Origin: Streptomyces sp. NBC_00271 | GTDB taxonomy: Bacteria > Actinomycetota > Actinomycetes > Streptomycetales > Streptomycetaceae | Direction of reading: 5' to 3' | Assembly: GCF_036178845.1 (NCBI RefSeq) | Contig: NZ_CP108070.1 | Coordinates: 11,470,001 to 11,534,000, forward strand | Length of the DNA stretch: 64,000 nucleotides | In this document: positions 8,846-16,989 of the stretch, in pieces | Numbering within the stretch: position 1 is the first letter of the stretch | Layout: each line of letters begins with the position of its first letter | Program-made: the position numbers and the translations under genes | Notes under the pieces: model-generated | The model's database searches: none | The model's input: only the letters and a program-made list of their open reading frames with translations | Told to the model about the DNA's origin: nothing

Positions 8846-11800
8846 CTACTTGAGCAGGTAGCCCTTGATGACGGTCTCCTTGAAGGAGTTGCCCGCCGCG
8901 TCCTCGACGTGGACGCGCAGGCTGACCGAGCCGCCCGCGGCGCGGCGCGGGTGCTCCACCGTCACGGTGCGCTCCATGCCGGAGCCTTCGACCCGCACCG
9001 ACTGCCAGGTCTTCCCCTCGTCGAAGGAGACCTCGGTGGTGAAGACGCGGATGGGCGACGCCGGGGCGCCGGCCGTCCGCTGGATCAGGACCGGGATGTC
9101 GAGCTTGCGGCCGGCCTCGGCCCGGTTCCACTCGTCCAACTTCGGCGACATACGGACCGCGTACAGCGGCAGCGCCTGCCGGGTCGCCGTGGTCTGCGAC
9201 CGGAACCGCCATTCCGCCCGCACACTCGTGGAGACGGAGCTGGGGGCCATGTCACGGTGGTGCTCGACCGTCAGACGGTAGTCGGCGGGGGTGGCGTCGG
9301 CCGGGACGTCGCTCATGCTCCAGTCCTGGGAGACCAGCTCGCCGTTGCGCCACAGCTTCACCTCGGGCAGGCCGGACGTGGTGTCGGCCACCAGGTCGAG
9401 GTTGCCGTTGGCGGCCGACTGGAAGGGCCGGAACATCGTGTCGCCCTCACGGAAGGCGGCCATCTGGGAGGAGAGGCCCACGGCCTGGATCCCGCCGTTC
9501 CAGCGCTCCTCGACCTGGGAGCCGGCCCGGTAGCCGTGCAGGTCGCTCAGGTAGCTCTGCCCGTGCGCGTTGGGGTCGAGGAAGCTGTTCTGGTCGAAGG
9601 CCGTCTGCCAGCGCAGGCCGTCGGCCGCCGAGAAGTAGTCGACGCGCCGGGCCGGGACCGGAATTCCCTCCATCGCTCGCCCGCTGAAGCGGACGTTGTC
9701 GACGTACGTCCACACGATGCGCGTGGCCGTGGTGCCGGGCGTGGTCGCGGCGAACGTGGTGTTCACCCGGGCCAGCTCCGACTTGCGGGGGTTGTAGGCG
9801 GGGTCCGCCGGGATGGCGCCGTGTACCGGTCGCGTGAGGTAGTAGACCGAGGCGGGGTTTCCGTCCGCGCCGGCCGGGTCGCCCCAGACGCTGGTGACGA
9901 GGTAGGTGAACTTCGAGTCCTTGTACTGGGCCGTCGGCACCGCGTACACGCCGTCGATGTGGTCCGTGCCGATCGCGTTGTACATGGTGACCGAGAGCAG
10001 CTGGTCGGCCATGCTGATCGTGCCGATCTCGGCCGACATGATGCGCGCGGAGCGGCTCGGTGCCGACACCGTGACGGGCTTCGCCGTGCGGGCGTCGATG
10101 GTCACCTGCCGGTCGGCGCTCATCACGACCTTCGGCACGCCGACGATGGTGCCCTCGGTGAAGGAGGCGTCGAAGTAGAAGCCGCTCACCGAGTAGGTGT
10201 CCCTCGGCAGTCGCACCACCGTGCTGCTCTTGCCGAGCGCCTCGACCTCGTACGCCTTGCCGTCGGCCGAGTTGACCAGCAGGTAGGCGTTGTCGGGGGC
10301 CCCGCCCGTACGGCTCTTCATGTCGATGCGCAGGTCGTAGGACGGCTGCTCGACGTCCATGCCGAACGGGACGCGCACCGACACCTGGTCGTCCGCGGTG
10401 CTCGCGGTCACCACACCGCTGTACGCGGCGTACGTCGTGGTGGCTTCCGGGGTCGCGGTGAGGGTGACCGCCGCGGTTCCGTGCGCGGGCACGGTGACGG
10501 TGTCGGCGCTGAGCCGGAACAGGCCGGCGGGAGCGGGCACGTCCTTCTTCCCGCTGCTCGGGTTGTCCTTCAGCTGAAGGGTGACCGGCGCGGCGCCCGG
10601 GTTGCGGTAGGTGATGGTCTTGGTCACCGGAGGCCGCTTGCCGTCCGTCCAGCGGATCTGCCCGAAGTCCAGTGCGGTGGTGTCGGCGGTGACGTCCTGG
10701 TCGACCGCCCGGGCGACGTCGACACGTCCGGCGCCCTGGAAGTAGGCGCCGTGCTCCTTGGCGCCGGTCGCCGACTGCATCAGCTGGCGCTTGACCTGCT
10801 CCGCCGTCCAGTCGGGATGCTGCTGGAACAGGATGGCGGCGGCTCCGGTCACATGGGGCGTGGCCATGGACGTGCCGCTCATCGCGACATAGCCGTCGTC
10901 GGCGGTGGTGCCGCCCGCCCTCGCGGCGACGACGTTGACGCCGGGTGCGATGACGTCCGGCTTGAGGCCGGAGTCGCCCACCCGCGGGCCGACCGAGCTG
11001 AAGCCGGCGAGGTCGTCGTCCTCCTCGGCCGCGCCGACGGCCAGCGCCCGGTCGTCGGAGGCGGGCGAGGAGACCTTGCCGGGACCGCTGTTGCCGGCCG
11101 CGGCCACGACCAGCGTGCCGTAGTCACGGGTCACGGTGTCGACCATGGCCTCGAGGGCGTCGGTCTCCGGTGTGTCCGTGTCGCCCAGGCTGAGGTTGAT
11201 CACCTTGGCTCCGTGCTGGGCGGCCCAGGCCAGTCCCTCCACGATGTCGGAGTTGTCGCAGTTGCCGTCCGCGGTACACACCTTGCCGGAGAGGATCCGC
11301 ACACCGGGTGCCACACCCTTGTACGTGCCGTCGGAGGCCGCGCCGGAACCGGCCACCGTGGAGGTCACGTGGGTGCCGTGGCCGTTCAGGTCGTCGGTGT
11401 TCGGCTCGGTGGTGAAGTTCGCGGACTCGGTGACGAGGCCCTTGAGGTCCGGGTGGTTGGGGTCGTAACCGGTGTCGAGCACGGCGACCTTGACGCCGGT
11501 GCCGGTGTAGCCCTTCTCCCAGGCGTGCGGGGCGCCGATGCGCGGCACCGTGCTGTCGAGCTGGATCCTGGAGTGGCCGTCCAGCCAGACCCGGCGCACA
11601 CCCGCTCCGAAGGACGTGGCGTCCGTCCGGCCGGGGGCGATGCCCTTCCAGAACCCTGCGGCGTCCGCGCGGTGTTCGCCGAGGGTCGCGAAGGGGGTCC
11701 CGCCGATGGGGCGGACGGTGTCGGCGCCGGCGGCGGTCAGCTGTCGCCGGGCGGTGCCCGCGTCACCGGCGTATTCGACGATCAGCGGCAGGCTCGACCG

Positions 11801-12232
11801 CTGCGCGTACTTGCCCCGGACCAGGGCGGAGACGTTGAACAGCGCCTTGTCGAGGCGGCCCGTCGCGAGCAGCGGGAGCGTGTCGGCGGGTATGACCGTC
11901 CAGTCGCGACCGGCCTGGCGCTTGATGAACGCGACTCGTTCGCGGCCCTCGGCGGGCTCGACCGACACACTCTGCTTGCCCGAGGTGTCCGTCTCCAGCG
12001 TGACGCGGTCGCCGGTGATCAGGGTGAGCTGCTGCCGGGAGATGATCTGCGTCCGGGCCGCTCCGGTCTGCGCGGCGGCTTCCGTTCGCCCGGTGTGTGG
12101 GCCGAGGTCCTGAGCGGCGCCGGGGGCGGCGGTCAGACCGGCCACGAGCGCCACGAGGGCGGCGGCCGCCGCCGTATGCCGAGGCCGGGGAGGGCGGATC
12201 CCGGGGCGCCACCTGTTGTTCATGTGTCTCAT
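8846..12232 (-). CDS. Secreted S8 (subtilisin-like) serine peptidase
   Basis: This complete protein of about 1,128 residues starts with a twin-positive, Ala/Leu-rich signal peptide ending near PGAAQD. A propeptide-like region follows (LTLITGDRVTLETD). The catalytic domain carries all three triad blocks: Asp in VAVLDTGYDPNHPDLKG, His in LNGHGTHVTSTVAGSG, and Ser in SGTSMATPHVTGAA. About 600 further residues form beta-rich accessory domains. ATG 12232 and ATG 12223 are both possible starts; neither has a strong Shine-Dalgarno. It should be exported and degrade extracellular protein. The tail matches the partial S8 gene at the left edge, so the two are paralogues 8 kb apart. Confidence 0.93.
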   Translation of the reverse strand: MRHMNNRWRPGIRPPRPRHTAAAAALVALVAGLTAAPGAAQDLGPHTGRTEAAAQTGAARTQIISRQQLTLITGDRVTLETDTSGKQSVSVEPAEGRERVAFIKRQAGRDWTVIPADTLPLLATGRLDKALFNVSALVRGKYAQRSSLPLIVEYAGDAGTARRQLTAAGADTVRPIGGTPFATLGEHRADAAGFWKGIAPGRTDATSFGAGVRRVWLDGHSRIQLDSTVPRIGAPHAWEKGYTGTGVKVAVLDTGYDPNHPDLKGLVTESANFTTEPNTDDLNGHGTHVTSTVAGSGAASDGTYKGVAPGVRILSGKVCTADGNCDNSDIVEGLAWAAQHGAKVINLSLGDTDTPETDALEAMVDTVTRDYGTLVVAAAGNSGPGKVSSPASDDRALAVGAAEEDDDLAGFSSVGPRVGDSGLKPDVIAPGVNVVAARAGGTTADDGYVAMSGTSMATPHVTGAAAILFQQHPDWTAEQVKRQLMQSATGAKEHGAYFQGAGRVDVARAVDQDVTADTTALDFGQIRWTDGKRPPVTKTITYRNPGAAPVTLQLKDNPSSGKKDVPAPAGLFRLSADTVTVPAHGTAAVTLTATPEATTTYAAYSGVVTASTADDQVSVRVPFGMDVEQPSYDLRIDMKSRTGGAPDNAYLLVNSADGKAYEVEALGKSSTVVRLPRDTYSVSGFYFDASFTEGTIVGVPKVVMSADRQVTIDARTAKPVTVSAPSRSARIMSAEIGTISMADQLLSVTMYNAIGTDHIDGVYAVPTAQYKDSKFTYLVTSVWGDPAGADGNPASVYYLTRPVHGAIPADPAYNPRKSELARVNTTFAATTPGTTATRIVWTYVDNVRFSGRAMEGIPVPARRVDYFSAADGLRWQTAFDQNSFLDPNAHGQSYLSDLHGYRAGSQVEERWNGGIQAVGLSSQMAAFREGDTMFRPFQSAANGNLDLVADTTSGLPEVKLWRNGELVSQDWSMSDVPADATPADYRLTVEHHRDMAPSSVSTSVRAEWRFRSQTTATRQALPLYAVRMSPKLDEWNRAEAGRKLDIPVLIQRTAGAPASPIRVFTTEVSFDEGKTWQSVRVEGSGMERTVTVEHPRRAAGGSVSLRVHVEDAAGNSFKETVIKGYLLK

Positions 12233-12480
12233 GGGAGGACAGCGTGGTGCCGTCAAGTGCCGAGGTCAGCAGTTTGCCCTGTCCACCAGGCGTCAAGTCA
12301 CCTTTACGCCAACCCCAATACTTCATAAAGAGGGCAAAAGTGGCCAGGTTGGCGGCTCATGCACGAACCGAGCGAGCCGCTCCCCGGTGGTGTCAAGCCG
12401 GCCGCCGGAGATCACGCACAGTCTTTCCTTTCCGGCTCGACCGGAAGCCCTTCGGCTGCCCTCGGCGGCGCGTACTGTGC

Positions 12481-12515
12481 CAGAGCCCAGAGCCCAGAGC
12501 CCAGAGCCCAGAGCC
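12481..12515 (+). repeat. Heptanucleotide tandem repeat (CAGAGCC x5)
   Basis: Five perfect head-to-tail copies of CAGAGCC end about 5 bases before the left inverted repeat of the next element and about 250 bases upstream of the S8 gene. No coding role is apparent; replication slippage is the likely origin. Confidence 0.9.
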
Positions 12516-12617
12516 CTTGGAAGCCGTATCTCAACCGAACGTGATCCCCTGATTTCGCCTGCTCAGGCATGGTTTCGCTCGCGGTGAGGGAGGCATGCGG
12601 CATCTTGTGTCCGCTTC

Positions 12618-13187
12618 ATGGCCGAGGGGTGCGCGGTGGCGTCGGTGCTGGGAATGCTGGAGGAGCGGGAGGCGGCGGCCCGTGTGCGGGTGGAGGGTCT
12701 GCGGGAGGAAGTCGCGCGGTTGGCCGAGGTGTTGGAGGCCGCGGAGATCGAGCTGGATCGGCGGGTGATCGCGCGGGGGGAACTGGTCCAGGTCCTGGCC
12801 GCGTCCGCCGCCGAGACGACTGCCGTGACCAGGACGGCGCAGGAAACGGTGCCCTCACCAGTGCCGGGGTCGGTGGTGCCGCGTTGGCGGGACGGGCTGC
12901 CGGTGACCGTGCTCGACCACCAGCGGATTCTGGACATGCTGGCGGAGCGGCGGTCCGCGGGCAAGGGGCCGGTGAAGGCCAGGGAGATCGCGGGGGAGCT
13001 GGGCCTTGGGACGACGCCGGCGAAGGTCGAGGGGGTGCGTTCGAAGGCCAGGCGCCTGGCTCTTCCTGGACGCGTCGGGGATGTGCAGTGCCGGCCGGCG
13101 GTCCGTGGCCGTGCCAGACGCCGGTTCATCCGGGTGACCATCGACCACCGGATCACCGCCTCGCTGCTGGTCGGCAACGTCTCGTAG
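12618..13187 (+). CDS. IS-associated hypothetical protein (coiled coil plus HTH-like)
   Basis: This 189-aa frame starts [22 protein letters not shown] with a leucine/glutamate-rich helix of about 60 residues. It continues through [25 protein letters not shown] to a winged-helix-like end ([28 protein letters not shown]). Proteins of this layout recur beside IS5-type transposases in Streptomyces, from memory of the family. The last 35 or so residues are read through the antisense of the transposase remnant and are probably not native. The role is unknown; it may be a transposition accessory protein or a passenger. Confidence 0.5.
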   Translation: MAEGCAVASVLGMLEEREAAARVRVEGLREEVARLAEVLEAAEIELDRRVIARGELVQVLAASAAETTAVTRTAQETVPSPVPGSVVPRWRDGLPVTVLDHQRILDMLAERRSAGKGPVKAREIAGELGLGTTPAKVEGVRSKARRLALPGRVGDVQCRPAVRGRARRRFIRVTIDHRITASLLVGNVS

Positions 13188-13273
13188 TCCCGGGCCAGGC
13201 GGCGAGAGTTCATCAGCCATGTGAACGTGCGCTCTGCCACCGAGCGTTTGGGGAGCACCACGAACCCTGTCAT
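13096..13273 (-). pseudogene. IS5-type transposase, C-terminal fragment
   Basis: The reverse frame reads [19 protein letters not shown], then [20 protein letters not shown]. This is the C-terminal DDE segment of IS5-family transposases (…VVERTFAWL…RRLxRDYE…SEAxI…). It holds the last acidic catalytic residue (Glu in AERTF) but nothing upstream. It overlaps the 3' part of the accessory frame on the other strand. Confidence 0.75.
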
Positions 13274-13496
13274 GTCGTCGGTGCGAGACAATCACACGAT
13301 GGTGCAGCCGAGTTGGACTGGACGGGCTCGGGCACGTACAACAAGGACACCAGGGCCTCCCGGCACTGGCGCTCGGTCAGATTCGCATCCCCGAGCTACC
13401 AAGAGGCCCTGTCCTCATGCGCGTACGACGGGAAGATCACCCAGGCGGGAAACCTGTTCGAACCGCACGTTCCATGATCGGTTGAGATACGGCTTC

Positions 13497-13685
13497 TTAG
13501 AGGGCGGCCAGCCGTGCCGAAGACGTCGCATTGTTGTAGGCCACGACTGCGGCCAAGGCCACAGCGAGTAGCAGCCCGGAACCGGCGGCCCCGGCGGCCG
13601 GGCCGAGCGCGGCGAAGATCCCGGCCCTGATCACGGAGCCCAGGCCGATCAATACTGCGTCAGACACGCCGACGCGGCGCTTCAT
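13497..13685 (-). pseudogene. Amino acid permease (APC), N-terminal fragment cut by an IS end
   Basis: From ATG 13685, MKRRVGVSDAVLIGLGSVI… and then AAVVAYNNATSSARLAAL is the first 60 residues of an APC-superfamily amino acid permease, including helix 1 (GLGSxIxAGIF; here the second Gly is Arg). The next codon is TAA, formed exactly where the 13478-13496 inverted repeat begins. The remaining 400 or so residues of the transporter are absent on either side of the IS unit, so this is insertion plus deletion and not a simple interruption. Confidence 0.72.
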
Positions 13686-13984
13686 AGCGCCCGCCCCCGC
13701 CGGGGCTCCCACTTGTTCATCGCCCACTCCTTCTCGCACCGGTCGTTGATCTCGGGGCACGGTAGCGGAGCAGGGTGTCTGGCCGGGGCGGAGAGCGTCA
13801 GGGCTTGCCGCGACCCGAGACATGTCAGTAGGCCGACCACTGAACATGCCGATGTCGCTCGACACGACCAGGAGCTGAACCCAAGGCCCGAACCCCGCAC
13901 GCCCACCGGCAACAGCCTTGAGCTCCCGATGACGGCGGGCTTTGCGTGTGGGGAGAATTGGCGGGTGCCGTCCTGCGGCGGGGT
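13686..13984. other. Intergenic, no gene seen
   Basis: This is the region upstream of the permease fragment. No frame on either strand shows recognisable protein similarity. Confidence 0.4.
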
Positions 13985-14124
13985 CTGACTCTTGAGTTCA
14001 ACCTGCGCCCTCACCTCATGCCGCAGATGAAGGAGTTCATCGCCGCGAACGAGGAGTGGCTGACCGTCTTCCACTTTCCCGTCTACGCACCCGATCTCAA
14101 CCCGCAGGGAGGCATCTGGTCACT
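13985..14124 (+). pseudogene. IS630-family transposase, internal fragment (left half)
   Basis: The frame reads LRPHLMPQMKEFIAANEEWL, FPVYAPDLNPQGGIWSL, the region holding the second and third catalytic residues of IS630/Tc1-like DDE transposases (…APDLNPxExxWS…). Normally Glu follows NPQ; here Gly replaces it, so this copy is also catalytically dead. It stops abruptly at IWSL where the IS5 unit begins. The missing C-terminus, starting SLVKRT, is found at about 15620. Confidence 0.8.
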
Positions 14125-15052
14125 AAGCCCTTTTCGGTAACGTCTCGTGACGGTTCGTGCTCTTCGATCAGCTGGTGCGGCCGTGCTCCATCTGGAGCAG
14201 GACGAGGGCGGCGCGGGTGATCCGGGTGATCGCCTTGGGGTCGAGGCTGACCCTGCGCAGAGCCTTGAAGGTCACCTTGAGCAGGGCGTTCGCGCGTTCG
14301 GCCACGCCGTGGACGCCTCGGATGACGGAGTTGAACGCCTTGGCGTCGTCGGTGAGTTCGACGCCCTTGGGCTTTTTGACCGGGTGGCGGAGGCTGGCCC
14401 CGGCGTTCTGGTAGCCGAGGTCGGTCAGGGTGGGGATGTCGAGGGTGTCGGCGAGCCGGTTCAGGGCGGCGATCAGGCCGTGGGTACGGGCGCAGGGGGT
14501 GTCGTGCTCGCGGCCGGGCCGGACTGGCGAGACCCAGAGCGGCCAGCCGTCGGGTGCGGAAATGACCTGGACGTTGCCGCCGTGGTGCCTGTGCTTGCCC
14601 GACCACCACAGGTCGGCCTTGTTCGGGCCGAGGGCGGTGACGCGATCGGTACGGATGACGGTGCCGTCGAGGTTGAGGTGTGTAAAGCCGGCCGAGGCCG
14701 CGCGCTTCAGTGCGGTGGACAGGTCCGGGGCGTGGTCGGCGAGCACGGTCAGCCCTTCGTGGAGGTAGCGGTAGGCCGTCGGGACGGAGATGTGGTTGTC
14801 GCGGGCGAGTTGAGTCAGCCGGGTACCGTCCAGGAACCAGCGCAGGATCAACACGCTCTGTTTGAACGGCGCCAGGGCGCGGGTGCCCTTGCGGGTCCCG
14901 AGACGCTCGCGGTGTTCGAGCAGCAGCTTCGCGAGGGTCTCAGCAGTGGCCCGGCTGACACAGAGCACGCTGGTGTAGGTGATAGTGGTCAATGCGTGAA
15001 GCCTCTCGGTACCCGGAACCTTTTCTTCGCAGACCGGTTCCTACCAGGGGCT
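14125..15052 (-). mobile_element. IS5-family insertion sequence
   Basis: This unit of about 930 bp contains one full-length transposase. The left end AAGCCCTTTTCGGTAACG and the inverted right end (AAGCCCCTGGTAGGAACCG) share AAGCCC and a later GG.AAC, giving imperfect terminal repeats. The exact right boundary is uncertain. The left end lies within the IS630 gene. Confidence 0.6.
14168..14992 (-). CDS. IS5-family transposase (HTH plus DDE_Tnp_4)
   Basis: This complete 274-aa transposase has an N-terminal helix-turn-helix domain (KGTRALAPFKQSVLILRWF, NHISVPTAYRYLHEGL). The DDE domain follows, with catalytic Asp in LNLDGTVIRTDR, Asp in TLTDLGYQNAG and Glu in GVAERANALLK, in proper spacing. No frameshift or stop is visible, so it may be active. 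It should cut and join the ends of the surrounding IS. Neighbours are IS630 debris (left) and a VOC gene (right). Confidence 0.88.
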   Translation of the reverse strand: MTTITYTSVLCVSRATAETLAKLLLEHRERLGTRKGTRALAPFKQSVLILRWFLDGTRLTQLARDNHISVPTAYRYLHEGLTVLADHAPDLSTALKRAASAGFTHLNLDGTVIRTDRVTALGPNKADLWWSGKHRHHGGNVQVISAPDGWPLWVSPVRPGREHDTPCARTHGLIAALNRLADTLDIPTLTDLGYQNAGASLRHPVKKPKGVELTDDAKAFNSVIRGVHGVAERANALLKVTFKALRRVSLDPKAITRITRAALVLLQMEHGRTS

Positions 15053-15166
15053 TCTTGTGTATCTGATGCCGGGCCAAGCCTGTCTGATGTCCCTAGTCAA
15101 AAAGATCTCGGATCTGTCGGACGAGCGGGCATACTCTGAGTCCCATCCGCACTATCTAGGAGAGTC

Positions 15167-15562
15167 ATGACAAGTAGGTTCACCGAGTTGACCGTTGACT
15201 GCCACGATCCGGAGATGCTCGCGGCCTTCTGGTGCGAGGTCTTGGACTTCAAGGTGATCGACCGGAGCGAGGGCAAGGTCGAGATCGGCTCCTGGGTTCC
15301 GACCATCGAGGATGTTCGGGCCCGCCAGATGCCGCCCACCCTGCAGTTCATCCAGGTACCCGAGGGCAAGACCGTGAAGAACCGGCTTCACCTCGACGTC
15401 AGCCCGATCGACGGCAGCACCGAGGACGAGGTGACCAGATTGCTCGGCCTCGGCGCCACCACGACGGATGTAGGCCAGGGCTCAGACCGAAACTGGGTAG
15501 TCATGGCAGACCCCGAGGGCAACGAGTTCGACGTCCTGCGCACCCTGGCACCGCAGAACTAA
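15167..15562 (+). CDS. VOC family (glyoxalase-like) protein
   Basis: This 131-aa single-domain protein reads FTELTVDCHDPEMLAAFWCEV at the start and NRLHLDVSP in the middle, ending DPEGNEFDVLRTLAP. That is the beta-alpha-beta-beta-beta layout of glyoxalase-like proteins, with His in LHLDV and Glu in GNEFDV as likely metal ligands. AGGAGA sits 6 bases before ATG. The gene stands alone between an IS5 copy and the second half of a split IS630, so it appears to have arrived as cargo. VOC proteins cover lyases, dioxygenases and antibiotic-binding proteins; which applies here is not visible. Confidence 0.85.
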   Translation: MTSRFTELTVDCHDPEMLAAFWCEVLDFKVIDRSEGKVEIGSWVPTIEDVRARQMPPTLQFIQVPEGKTVKNRLHLDVSPIDGSTEDEVTRLLGLGATTTDVGQGSDRNWVVMADPEGNEFDVLRTLAPQN

Positions 15563-15619
15563 ACCGCGAGCGGGCACCCGCCCCCGTCACACACCGCAAG
15601 CGTCATGTTGCCGAGAAGA

Positions 15620-15771
15620 CCTCACTGGTGAAACGGACCATCTGCAATCTCGCCGCCGCGAACCTCGACCATCTCACCACCGCAGTGAAGCGCAGCCTCA
15701 AGAAGACTCAGTACTGTCCGCACCTCATCGACGGCTGCATTGCGGGCACCGGCCTGACCATCGACGGCTGA
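15620..15771 (+). pseudogene. IS630-family transposase, C-terminal fragment (right half)
   Basis: The frame TSLVKRTICNLAAANLDHL, then AVKRSLKKTQYCPHLIDGC and AGTGLTIDG is the standard IS630 transposase C-terminus. It picks up at SL, exactly the residues where the left half (ending IWSL at 14124) stops. Both breaks contain TCACT. The two halves are therefore probably one transposase gene split by an insertion of about 1.5 kb. Confidence 0.78.
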
Positions 15772-15831
15772 CGCCAGCCAACCAAGCCGGTTCAGTAGTG
15801 GCGTCCCGCTCGTTTACCGACGCTCCGGCTG

Positions 15832-16425
15832 TCAGCGGAGGAGAGGGGTCAAGGTCTGTCCCTGCACCTCTCCTGTGACAACTTCCATGTAGGTGTGGGC
15901 GACGTCGCTCAACGGCGTGCCTCCACTGTTGTCCATACCGAGTTTTTCGAGCGTCTCCTTTACCCACCCTGGGCTGACGACGTTCACCCTTACCCCGCGG
16001 GGCATTTCGATGGCTGCCGCCCGGACGAATGCCTCCAGTCCGGCATTGACCAGAGCGCCGAACGAGCTGCCTGGCGTGGGCTCTTGGAAGATTCCGCTGG
16101 TGAGCGTGATGGACCCGCCGTCCCGCACGTGGTCCAGGGCCCGGCTTAGCAGCTTCACCTGTCCCAGCAGCTTGCCTTTCAGACCCAGAGTGAACTCGTC
16201 GTCGGAAGGGGATGTGAGCGGAGTCAGCTGACCGCTGGCCGCGCAGCAGATGACCGCGTCCACCTTGCCGACGGTGTCGAAAAGGGTGTCGATGGAGGCC
16301 GGTATCTCCAGGTCGACCCGTGGGCTGCTGTCGCGTGCAGCCCGTATCACCTCATGTTCGGTCTCCAGCGCGTCTGCGACCGCACGGCCGATGGTGCCGG
16401 TTGCTCCGATCACAATGATTTTCAT
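15832..16425 (-). CDS. Short-chain dehydrogenase/reductase
   Basis: The 197-aa SDR starts MKIIVIGATGTIGRAVADAL, a short-form NAD(P)-binding GxxGxxG motif (GATGTIG). DAVICCAASGQ stands in for the usual NNAG. SITLTSGI precedes the active-site segment, but the canonical Tyr of YxxxK is replaced: GALVNAGLEAFVRAAAIEM has Val where Tyr is expected, as in a known compact SDR subgroup. VNVVSPGWV follows. ATG 16425 is 14 bases below the SnoaL-like gene, so the two form an operon. The substrate is unknown. Confidence 0.85.
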   Translation of the reverse strand: MKIIVIGATGTIGRAVADALETEHEVIRAARDSSPRVDLEIPASIDTLFDTVGKVDAVICCAASGQLTPLTSPSDDEFTLGLKGKLLGQVKLLSRALDHVRDGGSITLTSGIFQEPTPGSSFGALVNAGLEAFVRAAAIEMPRGVRVNVVSPGWVKETLEKLGMDNSGGTPLSDVAHTYMEVVTGEVQGQTLTPLLR

Positions 16426-16439
16426 ACTGCTTCCTTCTG

Positions 16440-16883
16440 TCATCGGGCGAGGCGGGCTGGAAGGGGGGCCAGCGGGAAGTTGGCCCAGACGTAGTTGTCC
16501 ATCTGGTGCTGGTCGCCGCTGAGGTTGACCACTCGATCGACCTGGCCGTCGGCGTCGAAGTGCCATACCAGTGCCCACATCGTGTCGACCTGGCCCACGC
16601 CCTGAGTCGTCCAGCCTCGGTGGATGTCGACGACGTACTCGCCGTTGCTGCCGAGAAACACGGGTTCGGCCTGGAAGCCCGCCTTGCCGAGCTGGTCGAA
16701 GAAGCTGACCACTTCGTCGACTCCGTGCTTGGTGCCCGACAGAGGGTGGTGGCCCGGGATGGTCCACTCGATGTCCGGAGCCAGGACCACGCTCATCGCT
16801 TTGACGTCGTTGGCGGCGTAGGCGGAGAAGAAGTGGTTGATGGCCTCGGCCTTGGGGTCGGACACGGCTTCACTCGTCGTCAT
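16440..16883 (-). CDS. SnoaL-like / nuclear transport factor 2 family protein
   Basis: This 147-aa protein has the cone-shaped NTF2-fold signature: a first helix AINHFFSAYAANDVKAM, DIEWTIPGHHPLSGTKHG, a repeated-turn segment VVDIHRG, and a final strand MWALVWHFDADGQVDRVVN. SnoaL-like proteins bind or isomerise small hydrophobic molecules. It is the first gene of a two-gene operon with the SDR and is divergent from a LysR regulator. GGGGAGC lies about 8 bases before ATG. Confidence 0.85.
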   Translation of the reverse strand: MTTSEAVSDPKAEAINHFFSAYAANDVKAMSVVLAPDIEWTIPGHHPLSGTKHGVDEVVSFFDQLGKAGFQAEPVFLGSNGEYVVDIHRGWTTQGVGQVDTMWALVWHFDADGQVDRVVNLSGDQHQMDNYVWANFPLAPLPARLAR

Positions 16884-16989
16884 CTGGATGCTCCCCGGCG
16901 GGTTCGGTACCGGGCTGTCCCGGTCGCGTGATCAACGATCTCGCCGGGCCGCTGTAGTCGTCCAATACCTGCTTCCATAACCTGGCGGC

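Larger units (their letters stand above)
12520..13496. mobile_element. IS-derived unit bounded by 19-bp perfect inverted repeats
   Basis: GAAGCCGTATCTCAACCGA at 12520-12538 recurs as its exact reverse complement at 13478-13496, giving a 977-bp unit. Inside are an intact small accessory reading frame (+) and a truncated IS5-type transposase tail (-), so no functional transposase remains. No clear target duplication is visible; the flanks read TTG and TTA. The right repeat abuts a broken permease gene. It is either a decayed IS or a non-autonomous unit mobilised in trans. Confidence 0.65.

Noticed and set aside
8690..12328. A 1,212-codon plus-strand open frame covering the S8 region
   Set aside because: It is antisense to the S8 peptidase, whose triad motifs are complete; GC-rich genes leave such open antisense frames. 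It shows no motifs.
14009..14140. IS630 fragment considered as a small intact gene
   Set aside because: The catalytic Glu position after NPQ is Gly, the sequence stops at the IS5 junction, and no start codon fits.
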